Assembly: GCA_964426675.1 (NCBI GenBank)
Contig: CAYRRM010000005.1
Span: 52,744 to 116,743, forward strand
From: DYMC01 sp035406705
Lineage (GTDB): Bacteria; Verrucomicrobiota; Lentisphaeria; Victivallales; GWF2-50-93
Length of the DNA stretch: 64,000 nucleotides
Direction of reading: 5' to 3'
The first letter of the stretch is position 1. Every line of letters begins with the position of its first letter. The notes under the pieces are model-generated. The model saw only the letters and a list, made by a program, of their open reading frames with translations. It did no database searches and had not been told where the DNA came from. Shown here piece by piece: positions 24,829 through 33,617 of the stretch. Made by a program: the position numbers and the translations under genes.

Positions 24829-25638
24829 ATGCTCATTACAAGTCTGCAAAATGAAAAGATAAAGAGACTCGTTCGATTGAGAGAAAAGAAAGGACGTGAT
24901 AAAGAAAAATGCACATTAATCGAAGGTTTTAGACTTCTCTCACGAGCTCTCGAATGTAATGTGCCAATTCTGGAACTGTATTTTTGTCGAAAGTTTTTCC
25001 TCGGAGAAAATGAGGATAAACTTATTTCGATGGCACAACTCAGAGGTGCAAAAATTTTTGAGACAAATTCAAATGTTTTTAGAAAGTTTGCATATCGAGA
25101 TAGGCCAGAAGGACTCGCTGCAATTATTCCAATAAAACAACATAGCTTAAAATCATTCATTCCACATGAAAATGCTACTTATCTTGTCCTGCAATCACTT
25201 GAAAAGCCTGGTAATTTAGGTTCAATACTTAGAACAGCAGATGGAGCCGGAGTGGATGGCGTAATTATCTGTGAAAAACGAACTGATATTTACAATCCTA
25301 ATGTATTGACAGCTAGTACCGGGGCTATTTTTACTGTTCCTATAGCAGAAGATTTAAGTGAAAATATTTGCAAATGGTTAAGGAAAAACAAAATAAAAAT
25401 AGTTATAACATCCCCTCATGCTAAAAAAAAATATACGGACGAAAATATGACTGGAAGTATCGCAATAGTTATTGGCTCAGAACAATGTGGACTTGATAAA
25501 TTTTGGTTTAAACATGCCGATTCTGAAGTTTATATACCGATGCTCGGAATGGCAGATTCTCTTAATGCAGCCATTTCTGCTTCCATTCTTTTATATGAAA
25601 TCGCGAGACAGAAAGAATGGCGAAAAGCAAAAAAATAA
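24829..25638 (+). CDS. SpoU/TrmH-family RNA 2'-O-methyltransferase
   Basis: 269 residues. An N-terminal substrate-binding part (TLIEGFRLLSRALE, residues about 27-40) is followed by the SPOUT knot with its three motifs: EKPGNLGSILRTADGAGVDG, VIGSEQCGLD and IPMLGMADSLNAAISASILL. These enzymes use SAM to methylate ribose in rRNA or tRNA; the fold and length fit the RlmB/TsnR group acting on 23S rRNA, but the target base is not readable. It follows the phosphatase by 62 bases and precedes the seven-gene run starting at 25695 by 56 bases. Confidence 0.9.
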   Translation: MLITSLQNEKIKRLVRLREKKGRDKEKCTLIEGFRLLSRALECNVPILELYFCRKFFLGENEDKLISMAQLRGAKIFETNSNVFRKFAYRDRPEGLAAIIPIKQHSLKSFIPHENATYLVLQSLEKPGNLGSILRTADGAGVDGVIICEKRTDIYNPNVLTASTGAIFTVPIAEDLSENICKWLRKNKIKIVITSPHAKKKYTDENMTGSIAIVIGSEQCGLDKFWFKHADSEVYIPMLGMADSLNAAISASILLYEIARQKEWRKAKK

Positions 25639-25694
25639 AATTTTTCTCATTTTTAATAAATTCTTTTAATATAAAAAACTGAAAAGGTGGAAAA

Positions 25695-26543
25695 ATGCAA
25701 AAAGAACTAAGAATATTATTGCTGCTTGCAACTTTATCTTTACTGCCTGAATTATTTTCAGAAAAACTTACTGATATGCAAAAAGCATCATATCAGAATG
25801 ATTTTAGATATCATGATATATTAGAAAATCCCCAAAAATTTTCCGATAAAAAATTTACATTGAAGGTATGTTTTACAGAAACGCAAAAAAATAATATAAA
25901 ATCTATTAAAGATCTATTACCAGAAGGATATGAACTCTTTAAATTTGAGGGATTTGCAGAAGAACTTCCAGTTGTTTTCTCAAATAAAGATGGATATATA
26001 AAAGGACTTATTGACAATTTACAGAAGAACACATTAGTTATTTTATACTGTGATTTATCTTACAAATTTAACAAAGACAAAGAAAAGAAAAACACAACTC
26101 CAGACAAAAAGTATTATATAAAAATAGAAGATATTGATATTGAACCTAATGTTGTATTGAGTGAAAAATTACAAATTGATGAAAAGGACTTTAAATTTAT
26201 TACACCCATTCGTCTGGATATTCAATATGTAAATATGGATGGTCAAAAAATTAAACTGTATCTACATTTCTCTGATATTGGGCAACAGTTACATCAAAAT
26301 ATTCAAAAATTTACACAAAAAAATAGCGCTGAATATTTCTGTCTTATTCCAAAAGAAAAAATATTTCTACCAATTATTTGCTCAAGAAATGATGAAAAAA
26401 TAGTTTCTACCCTTGAAACGCTTAATCCAGGAGAAATAATAGCAGTTTATGCTATTGTTCGTAAAGCTGAAAATCCAGCGACGAAAAATGATAATGCAAT
26501 TTATTATCTTGATCTAGTAAAAGTGACAAAAGAAAATGAATAA
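25695..26543 (+). CDS. Exported protein of unknown function
   Basis: 282 residues, not recognised. A signal peptide is plausible (ELRILLLLATLSLLPELFSE). The mature part is Lys- and Asn-rich and mixed alpha/beta, with KFSDKKFTLKVCFTET, PEGYELFKFEGF and KYYIKIEDIDIEPN; two halves look similar in layout (an intracellular-free domain of about 120 residues each), which could mean duplication. AAAGGTGG precedes the ATG. Its stop overlaps the start of the Memo-AMMECR1 gene by 8 bases, so it is probably made together with it and acts in the same envelope compartment. Confidence 0.7.
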   Translation: MQKELRILLLLATLSLLPELFSEKLTDMQKASYQNDFRYHDILENPQKFSDKKFTLKVCFTETQKNNIKSIKDLLPEGYELFKFEGFAEELPVVFSNKDGYIKGLIDNLQKNTLVILYCDLSYKFNKDKEKKNTTPDKKYYIKIEDIDIEPNVVLSEKLQIDEKDFKFITPIRLDIQYVNMDGQKIKLYLHFSDIGQQLHQNIQKFTQKNSAEYFCLIPKEKIFLPIICSRNDEKIVSTLETLNPGEIIAVYAIVRKAENPATKNDNAIYYLDLVKVTKENE

Positions 26544-28062
26544 TTTTTCTACAATTTTATTTAGAAAAAGATTCTTCTTACTTGGGACTTTGCTTCTTTC
26601 ATTAGCTTCCATAGTTTTAGCAGAAAATGATTATTATTCAGATATTTCAGGTATGTGGTATCCGGAAAAAGAAAGTGACTTGACTCAAGAAATAAAATCT
26701 ATTTTTGATATTCATAAAAAAGAAAAGGAAAGGGAAAAAATTAGAGCGTTAATACTGCCACATGCTGCTTATAATTATTCCGGAAAAACAGCAGTAATGG
26801 CCATACAGGAAATAATCAAAGGTAGTTATAACTCCATTATTATTATTGGTCCTGCTCATAGGATTTCTATTCCAAATCTTATCAGCGTGCCTCTCATCGA
26901 TTCATATTGGACACCACTTGGTAAAGTCTTTGTAGATAAAGAAAAGGGCGAGTTATTGATAAAAAGTTCAGAAATTTTCAAGAATATTCCATTAGCCTTA
27001 AAAAAAGAACATAGTGTTCAAATCCAAATTCCTCTTCTTCAATATTCAGGTCTATTAAATGAAAATAAAGGTAAAATTCTTTTCCTTATTACTGGAAATC
27101 TGGATGCAGAGAAAATTTTAGAAGCTGCAGAAAAAATAAAAAAGATTTTTGATGAAAATACATTACTAATAGTTAGTTCTGACTTCACGCATTATGGAGA
27201 AAGATTCGGCTATTTACCATTCAAAAATGATATTTCACAAAATATACGTAAGCTCGATATGACAGCATTTTCATTTATTCAGAAAGGAGATTTTTATGGT
27301 TTTCAAAAATTCCTGTTGGATACTTCTTGTACAATATGTGGAGCTGTCCCATTAAGTATTCTTACTGCATTATTAGATAAGAATGATGAACTTAAGCTTG
27401 TTGATTATTCAGATTCATCAATTTTCACGGGTGACAATATGGATAGAGTAAGTTATATTTCAGCAATATTACTTAAAAAAAAAGAACAAGAGAAGGAGAT
27501 CAAAATGTATACAAGAGATGAACAAAAAATCCTACTAAAAATTGCTCGCGAAACAATCAGGTATTATCTGGAAACGGATAGAATTCCAGATGAAAGAAGG
27601 TTTAAAGAGGAATTGACAGAAAAACTACTTGAAAAAAGGGCTGCCTTTGTAACTCTTACTATAAAAGGACGCTTAAGAGGTTGTGTTGGAGAAATTTTTC
27701 CATCCAACCCACTTTATATATCCGTAATGAAGGGGGCGTTGAATGCGGCATTTTATGATTCTCGTTTTATGCCGCTTTTTTCGAAAAATGAATTTGAAAA
27801 AATTCATATAGAAATATCCATTTTAAGTTTACCGCAGGAAATAGAATCTTATAAAGAGATAGTTTTAGGACGAGATGGTATTATTTTGCAAAAAAGAAAT
27901 CACCAGGCACTTTTTCTTCCCCAGGTAGCCGTAGAACAAAATTGGAATTTAGAAGAAACTTTATCTCATCTTGCTTTAAAGGCTGGATTGGGGGCTGATG
28001 AGTGGAGATCTGGTTGTAGTTTTAAAGTTTTTCAAGCGGAAGTTTTTGGGGAGGATGAATAA
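26536..28062 (+). CDS. Exported Memo-AMMECR1 fusion (AmmeMemoRadiSam A and B)
   Basis: 508 residues. A signal peptide covers about residues 1-29 (LLGTLLLSLASIVLAEN). Residues about 37-310 are a Memo domain with the expected metal-site residues: His76 (LPHAAYNYSG), His108 (GPAHR) and Cys265 or Cys268 in SCTICGAVP, plus His219 (DFTHYGE). Residues 324-508 are an AMMECR1 domain with RGCVGEIFP and NAAFYDSRFMP. The two are often neighbours with a radical SAM protein in the AmmeMemoRadiSam set; here they are one exported chain and no radical SAM gene is in the window. It overlaps the gene before and ends two bases before the next start. Confidence 0.9.
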   Translation: MNNFSTILFRKRFFLLGTLLLSLASIVLAENDYYSDISGMWYPEKESDLTQEIKSIFDIHKKEKEREKIRALILPHAAYNYSGKTAVMAIQEIIKGSYNSIIIIGPAHRISIPNLISVPLIDSYWTPLGKVFVDKEKGELLIKSSEIFKNIPLALKKEHSVQIQIPLLQYSGLLNENKGKILFLITGNLDAEKILEAAEKIKKIFDENTLLIVSSDFTHYGERFGYLPFKNDISQNIRKLDMTAFSFIQKGDFYGFQKFLLDTSCTICGAVPLSILTALLDKNDELKLVDYSDSSIFTGDNMDRVSYISAILLKKKEQEKEIKMYTRDEQKILLKIARETIRYYLETDRIPDERRFKEELTEKLLEKRAAFVTLTIKGRLRGCVGEIFPSNPLYISVMKGALNAAFYDSRFMPLFSKNEFEKIHIEISILSLPQEIESYKEIVLGRDGIILQKRNHQALFLPQVAVEQNWNLEETLSHLALKAGLGADEWRSGCSFKVFQAEVFGEDE

Positions 28063-28064
28063 TT

Positions 28065-31000
28065 TTGCTATATAATAAAATCTTTGCGATTTTCGCAGTT
28101 GGTTTTTTCTCAATTTGTGCTCAGACGGTTATTTTTCGTGAATTTTTAACAGCTTTTGATTCAGGGAAAATAGCAGTTTCCTTTTTCTTTTTTTCCTGGT
28201 TATTCTGGGTAATTTTTTCCGCCTTTCTAGTTGGTAAAAAACCAGGGCTCAGATACTTTATGGGAAAACACCTTCCCTTTATCTTTTTACTTTATATTCC
28301 TGCCTTCTTTTTACAATTTATTATAATAATCTTTTACAGAGAAATATTCGGATTAAAAGTGTTTGAAATACCATCTTTTCTAAATTTATTATTTCACTCT
28401 ATTATTTTAAACTTCCCCATAAGTATACTTACGGGTTTTTTCTTTCAACTTTCTTCTGATTTCATTTTTAATTATTATAAGGATGCTGTTCCTATTGTTC
28501 ACCGGGTAGAGGCATTTGGCGCTTTTATTGCTGGTATTTCTTCAATTATATTTTTTCTTTTCGGTGGAAGAAATGTAAGTTTTGCGATTTTCGCAACTAT
28601 AATTTTTCTTTTTTTTCTTTCATTTTCTTTTGAAAGGAAAAAAGCCATTTTTCTTTCTATTTTATCTCTTATTTTATTTTTTCTTACATTTTTTTTTAAG
28701 GTAGATCTGATAATTTCAGAGAAAATTTCGGAGAAAAGATGGAAGAGTATAATTCCAGAAGGAATTTATCTTGGTTCATTTTCAACTCATCAAGCTGAAT
28801 ATATATATGGGAAATATTTTGATCAACTTATCTTCCTGAGAAATCATGGAATTTATGAAACTTTCCCGTCTGAAGACGAGCAAATTCTTCCTTTGACAGT
28901 CGCATTTTCACAGAGGAAAAATTATGATAATGTAGCTATAATTGGTTCTAAATTACCGTTTGCGATTTCTTTTACTGAACTTTCTAATGTAAAAAAAATC
29001 CATTATTTTCCGGAAGATATCCAATATGCAGAAAAAATCCTCTTAAAATTTTCTCAGAATTTTAATCAGGACTTGAAAGAAAAATTTCATCTATCTTATT
29101 CCGATTTTTTGGATTTTGTCAAATCTAATAAAGATAAAATAAATTTGTTCTTTATAGATTTGAATGGTTTCGAACACCCCTCTATTGAAAGATTGTGTTC
29201 CCTTGAATTTATAAAGGCAATTAAAAGAGCGTTAAGAGATGATTCCATCGTAATCTTTGCATTTGATTCTGCGGAAAATTACCTCTCTGATGAATTTGCT
29301 TTAAGTGGTTCAATATTATGGAATAGCGTTAGAAAAAATTTTGATAATGTAATGCTTTTAGTTGGAGAAAAGACTTTTGTAATAGGATCTAATTCCCAGT
29401 TAGCAAAATCTCGAGAAGAGATGCTTTTAAATCTTAAAGATGCCCAAATTAGAGAGAAAAAACTCAGAATTGCCCCTTCCTTGATAAATGTTATAGCTGA
29501 TAGTGATAGAATAAAAATAGTAAGAGAAAAGTTTGAAAATATTGGAAAAAAAATAAAAACCGAAAATAGAATAAATGATAACTCATTAGGATTTCGTCCA
29601 ATTTTCCTTTATCTTCATTTACACTCAATAAATATTAATAATCTTTTAAAGATTTTGTATATCAGGGAATGGATATTCATAACTCCTCTTCTTTTATTTT
29701 TTGTAGTGTCTTTATTTTTTATTGAAAAACATAAAATTGAGAAGGAAGAATTCAGATTTTATATGATTTTTGAGGTTTTTATCTCGGGTTTTATAGGTTT
29801 AAGTTCTGTCTTAATTCTCATTAATATTTTTCAACTTTATAAAGGAACGATTTTTCTCTATTTTGGCTTATTAACTTCTCTATTTATGCTTGGTATAAGT
29901 TTAGGAAATTATCTTGCTTCAAGAGAGTTTATTAAACTATTTGGTTCAAAGAAAATACTTCTTTTATCACTATCTTTTAGCAATATTGTTTTTATTATTA
30001 TTTTTTTTCTAACCAGGGGGATGTCTTTTTCTATTTTTCTTTTAGGATTCTTCTTTGGATTTTCAGGGTTATTGAATGGTCTTCTCTTTAATAGTGTATG
30101 GCAAATAGCATTTTATGGGTCCTCTTCAATATACCCTTTTATTATTGCAGATAATGCTGGAGCATCTATTTCTACACTACTTGTCGGACTTTTGATGCTT
30201 TCTTTAGCTGGTATATCAAATACTCTTCTTTTCCTTATTCTTGTTTCAACTATTTCGATTGCGATTTTCGCAATTTCGCAGTCTTCACAGACATACCGTT
30301 TTCTTGGTCCTTTTTTTATTAATTGGCGTATTTTATTTTATTATATTTTGCTTTCAACTACTCTTTCCTGCGTTTTTATTTTCAATATTTTTCAAATGAA
30401 AGAAGAGAAAAGTGCTGAGGATGATAAAAGTACGATAGCACTATCTGTCTTGAGTGAACTTGCACCGGGTTATTATTTTGAAAAAGAATTTCTTGAGGGA
30501 GGAAAATTCTTTTATTCTGTCAGAGATAGGAGAGGGGAGCTTGTTGGTGTGATTTTCAAATCCACTGATTTTATTGAGCCTATAGATGGTTTTGCAGGGC
30601 CTTTTGAAATTGCGATATTCGCAGATGGGAATAGGCGTTTAGTATCATTCAAAGTATTGGAACATTCTGATACACCTGCATATGTAAAAAAAGCTTTATC
30701 CGCTTATGAAAAGTTGAAGGGTGTGAAAATAGATGATTCATCTCTTGTCAATAATATTGATTCTATTACTGGAGCTACTTTTTCTTCAGAGGCTATAAAA
30801 AAGACAATATTTTTTGCAGGAGAAAATTTTTATAAACAAAAACATAATATTATCGTTAAAAATCGATTATACAATCTAACGCCTTCTTCATTAAGTCATA
30901 TTTCTTATGTTATTTTCTTCTTTATTTTTGCTTTTATTGTAAGTCTAAAAGGGAATAAGTTATACAGACTCATTATTCTCAGTTTTTCTATATTGATTAG

Positions 31001-31610
31001 TTATTTTATTTTAAAACTACAGTTTTCTTCAGAGAGTATTCTGAAAATTATTTTTTATCCATGGCATATTCCTATTTTTATAATGCTAATTGTATTAATG
31101 ATTTTCATATTTGGGAATTTTTATTGTGGCTACATTTGTCCATTCGGGGCATTACAGGAGCTTTTTCACTACATAAAAAATAAGATTTTAAGGAGAAATT
31201 ATGATTACATCAAATCTAAATACAGTTATTTGAGTGTAATAAAATATTTAGTTCTTGTATATATAGTTTTAGGATATATTTTTATGAAGAGTCAAATTTT
31301 GAAAATTATTAATTATGATCCTCTGGGAAATTTTATGCTCAGTCCTTTTTCAATGCCAGTAATATTCTTTATGTGTATAAGTCTTTTTTTTCCACGGTGT
31401 TGGTGTCGTATTTTTTGTCCAGCAGGTGCTTTCCTATCGCTACTATCTTTTCTTTCTCTATTGAGGAAAAAATTGCCTTTCAAAATTTATAAAAATTGTC
31501 CCTTTGATATAAGCAGTCCCAAACAATTGGATTGTTTAAACTGTGATTTATGCAGAGCTGCATTCAGGGGTGATTTGAATGCTCATACAGTAAAAGATAA
31601 AAAAAGTTGA
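28065..31610 (+). CDS. 1181-residue membrane protein: spermidine-synthase-like + FMN-binding + NosR/NapH-type iron-sulfur domains
   Basis: The start is TTG, 2 bases after the previous stop and 7 bases after GGGGAGGA. Region 1 (about 1-215) has seven or so helices; region 2 (about 225-470) is a Rossmann-like domain resembling fused spermidine-synthase proteins, though the usual catalytic acidic motif is weak; region 3 (about 536-780) is a second membrane block; region 4 (about 800-925) is an FMN-binding domain with DSITGAT at 899-905, so Thr905 is the likely flavin attachment site used by ApbE; region 5 (about 945-1166) has helices with CGYICPFG, CWCRIFCPAG and a final CLNCDLC. Electron transfer across the membrane is likely. 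Four GCGA-N3-TCGC sites lie inside. Confidence 0.85.
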   Translation: MLYNKIFAIFAVGFFSICAQTVIFREFLTAFDSGKIAVSFFFFSWLFWVIFSAFLVGKKPGLRYFMGKHLPFIFLLYIPAFFLQFIIIIFYREIFGLKVFEIPSFLNLLFHSIILNFPISILTGFFFQLSSDFIFNYYKDAVPIVHRVEAFGAFIAGISSIIFFLFGGRNVSFAIFATIIFLFFLSFSFERKKAIFLSILSLILFFLTFFFKVDLIISEKISEKRWKSIIPEGIYLGSFSTHQAEYIYGKYFDQLIFLRNHGIYETFPSEDEQILPLTVAFSQRKNYDNVAIIGSKLPFAISFTELSNVKKIHYFPEDIQYAEKILLKFSQNFNQDLKEKFHLSYSDFLDFVKSNKDKINLFFIDLNGFEHPSIERLCSLEFIKAIKRALRDDSIVIFAFDSAENYLSDEFALSGSILWNSVRKNFDNVMLLVGEKTFVIGSNSQLAKSREEMLLNLKDAQIREKKLRIAPSLINVIADSDRIKIVREKFENIGKKIKTENRINDNSLGFRPIFLYLHLHSININNLLKILYIREWIFITPLLLFFVVSLFFIEKHKIEKEEFRFYMIFEVFISGFIGLSSVLILINIFQLYKGTIFLYFGLLTSLFMLGISLGNYLASREFIKLFGSKKILLLSLSFSNIVFIIIFFLTRGMSFSIFLLGFFFGFSGLLNGLLFNSVWQIAFYGSSSIYPFIIADNAGASISTLLVGLLMLSLAGISNTLLFLILVSTISIAIFAISQSSQTYRFLGPFFINWRILFYYILLSTTLSCVFIFNIFQMKEEKSAEDDKSTIALSVLSELAPGYYFEKEFLEGGKFFYSVRDRRGELVGVIFKSTDFIEPIDGFAGPFEIAIFADGNRRLVSFKVLEHSDTPAYVKKALSAYEKLKGVKIDDSSLVNNIDSITGATFSSEAIKKTIFFAGENFYKQKHNIIVKNRLYNLTPSSLSHISYVIFFFIFAFIVSLKGNKLYRLIILSFSILISYFILKLQFSSESILKIIFYPWHIPIFIMLIVLMIFIFGNFYCGYICPFGALQELFHYIKNKILRRNYDYIKSKYSYLSVIKYLVLVYIVLGYIFMKSQILKIINYDPLGNFMLSPFSMPVIFFMCISLFFPRCWCRIFCPAGAFLSLLSFLSLLRKKLPFKIYKNCPFDISSPKQLDCLNCDLCRAAFRGDLNAHTVKDKKS
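28086..28096. repeat. GCGA-N3-TCGC palindrome, copy 9
   Basis: Spacer TTT, flanks T and A; codes Ala-Ile-Phe-Ala in the first helix of the 1181-residue protein. Confidence 0.9.
28584..28594. repeat. GCGA-N3-TCGC palindrome, copy 10
   Basis: Spacer TTT, flanks T and A; codes Ala-Ile-Phe-Ala in a membrane helix of the same protein. Confidence 0.9.
30261..30271. repeat. GCGA-N3-TCGC palindrome, copy 11
   Basis: Spacer TTT, flanks T and A; followed after 4 bases by a second TCGCA half-site. Codes Ala-Ile-Phe-Ala. Confidence 0.9.
30612..30622. repeat. GCGA-N3-TCGC palindrome, copy 12
   Basis: Spacer TAT, flanks T and A; codes Ala-Ile-Phe-Ala in the FMN-binding domain. Confidence 0.9.
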
Positions 31611-31622
31611 GGAAATCATATA

Positions 31623-31880
31623 ATGAAAAGATTATTTCTTTTCTTACTGCTTTTGTTTATTTTTATGAGTGGTATCTTAGTAATAGTTAGAGCAAATTGG
31701 TTTTCTTTTGATAAGAAATATAAAGTGCATAAAGAAGAGGATTTATCTGAAATACTTCCTCCTGGTGAAATAAGAAAAGCTGATTTGAAAAAAATAAAAA
31801 AAATGATAAATAATAATTTACTATCTGGAAAAGAAGCATTACATTATGAGAAGATAGAGGATGAGAAGGATAATAAATGA
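31623..31880 (+). CDS. Small single-helix membrane protein
   Basis: 85 residues, no known family. One hydrophobic helix (LFLFLLLLFIFMSGILVIV, about 4-22) is followed by a charged, Lys/Glu-rich tail that probably faces the periplasm. It lies 12 bases after the large flavo/iron-sulfur gene and overlaps the MetH-activation gene by 4 bases (ATGA). Its position and size suggest a small accessory subunit of the membrane protein, but this is inference only. Confidence 0.65.
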   Translation: MKRLFLFLLLLFIFMSGILVIVRANWFSFDKKYKVHKEEDLSEILPPGEIRKADLKKIKKMINNNLLSGKEALHYEKIEDEKDNK

Positions 31881-32500
31881 AACTGGATAATGAAATTCAT
31901 AAGATTGAAAATATTCATGTTGATATTCCATATCAATGGATATTAAGACGTCTTGGTTATGAAAAAGGCGATTCACCTGATTCTTCTACTCTATCAATTA
32001 TAAAGAATAATGTTGCTATGGCGGTTGCTGATAGTAATTGTTCAGGGGCTTTCAGAATCTTTAAGATAAATTCAATAAAAAAATCTGAGATAATATTTGA
32101 GACAAATGTAAAAATAAAGAGTTATTCTATTTCAAAATATTTATCCGATTGTCATTACGCTGCTATGATTTTTGCAACTGCAGGATCAAAAATAAGTTCT
32201 GACATAGAGTCTGATATTGTAGGAGAAAAGATGACAGAAGCATTGATCATAGATGCGGCTGGTTCAGAGATTGCAGATGCTGCTATAGATGAGGTACAAT
32301 GTATTCTTAGTTCTTCTATAAAGAAAAGTGGTCTAAAGATGAAAGATGCACGTTTTAGTCCCGGTTATGGGGATTTTTTGCTTAGTAATCAAAAGTTATT
32401 TTATAAATTACTTAATATGTCTGAACATAAAATTAAATTAACCAAAACATTTCAGTTCATCCCCGAAAAAACAGTGACTGCAATCTGCGGACTTAGATGA
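31877..32500 (+). CDS. Free-standing MetH reactivation-domain protein
   Basis: 207 residues. The fold matches the C-terminal AdoMet-binding activation domain of cobalamin-dependent methionine synthase: DIPYQWILRRLGY near the start, FATAGSKISSDIE, then the diagnostic ARFSPGYGDFLLSNQ and the end segment KLTKTFQFIPEKTVTAICGL. In MetH this domain reductively remethylates inactive cob(II)alamin with SAM and flavodoxin electrons. As a separate protein it could serve a MetH without this domain or reactivate another corrinoid protein. Overlaps of 4 bases on both sides tie it to the flavo/iron-sulfur operon. Confidence 0.85.
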   Translation: MKLDNEIHKIENIHVDIPYQWILRRLGYEKGDSPDSSTLSIIKNNVAMAVADSNCSGAFRIFKINSIKKSEIIFETNVKIKSYSISKYLSDCHYAAMIFATAGSKISSDIESDIVGEKMTEALIIDAAGSEIADAAIDEVQCILSSSIKKSGLKMKDARFSPGYGDFLLSNQKLFYKLLNMSEHKIKLTKTFQFIPEKTVTAICGLR

Positions 32501-33609
32501 CGGAATCACATTTTTTAAAGAAATACAATTGGATTTGGTATCTTACTGATGACAGGAATAAGCAATTTATATCCGAATTATCAAATGAATCTTATGTTTC
32601 CTTGGAACTTATAAAAAAAAATCCTGTTAGATCTGTCTGGAAATATAAACAGACATATATAAAATTTAATCATCCCGGTAGTATCATTGATGAAATACGT
32701 TTTTTAATCAAACCGAAAGCAAAGTCTGAGTTTAAATCACTTGAAGAGTTAGTAAGAAGGGGTATAAGGGCCGTAATTCCTATTGCATGGGCGAGATATA
32801 AATCAAAATCTTTATTGTTAACAAAAGAACTTGAAGGATTTGAAAATTCACGTGATTATTGGTTTAAAAAGGCCTGTAATGATCCTGATAAGAAAAGTAA
32901 ATTCCTTCTATCCTTAGCTATGTTTGTAAATGAATTATCAAAAAAAAACCTTGTTCATAAAGATTTCCATCCTGGTAATATACTGTTTAATTCGAATTCC
33001 TCTGATTTTGCACTTGTTGATGCATATAAATTATCATTCTCTGCAAAAATCAATAGAAACTCTTTATTTGAATTGTTGCGAATAATTGCAGCGTTCAAAG
33101 GAGAAATAACTGATAAAGAAGCGGTAGAATTTTTATTAAATACTGGTTTGCTCAATTCGTATCAGGAAGCTGTTCTTCTGTGGACAAAGATTTTACTGGC
33201 AGATTTGCCTGAATTGAAGGAAAAATGGCAACAAGTAAAATCTTCAATTTTTAGAGATGGGAAATACTGCTCATCTCATATGGGGGGGAGACTTCTTATA
33301 AAAAAAAATTTACTGAAGGAATCTCTTGCTACCCCTGATGAACTGATGAGTTCGAAATGTTTCTTTATTGATAAAAAGGCCTATTCGGAGGCTATACAAG
33401 ATTGGGAAGATTCATTTTTACTTGATATTTTTCGCATGCCTTCTGATGGACTTGTAGGCGTTTTTTTTCCTGAAAATAAAATTGATAAGGTAAGTTTATT
33501 TTATAGAAAAGAAAAAGAAAAATTTAATTTACCGATAGAAGATATTGTAAAAAGAGCATCAATTTTTCGTATTCCAAAAAGGCTTGTTCATAAATTGATT
33601 TCTACATAA
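32497..33609 (+). CDS. Lipopolysaccharide-kinase-like (Kdo/WaaP family) protein
   Basis: 370 residues. A protein-kinase-like fold: an N-lobe lysine region (VWKYKQTYIKFNHPGS), LLTKELEGFE hinge, catalytic loop LVHKDFHPGNILFN (about 150-163) with Asp and Asn, and FALVDAYKL in the place of the DFG metal-binding motif. This pattern fits the WaaP/KdkA/InaA group that phosphorylates lipopolysaccharide core sugars, supporting a Gram-negative envelope. The C-terminal 100 residues, with another segment about a kinase-like partner, are less clear. It overlaps the preceding gene by 4 bases and ends 8 bases before uvrA. Confidence 0.75.
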   Translation: MTESHFLKKYNWIWYLTDDRNKQFISELSNESYVSLELIKKNPVRSVWKYKQTYIKFNHPGSIIDEIRFLIKPKAKSEFKSLEELVRRGIRAVIPIAWARYKSKSLLLTKELEGFENSRDYWFKKACNDPDKKSKFLLSLAMFVNELSKKNLVHKDFHPGNILFNSNSSDFALVDAYKLSFSAKINRNSLFELLRIIAAFKGEITDKEAVEFLLNTGLLNSYQEAVLLWTKILLADLPELKEKWQQVKSSIFRDGKYCSSHMGGRLLIKKNLLKESLATPDELMSSKCFFIDKKAYSEAIQDWEDSFLLDIFRMPSDGLVGVFFPENKIDKVSLFYRKEKEKFNLPIEDIVKRASIFRIPKRLVHKLIST

Positions 33610-33617
33610 TTTTTTTT

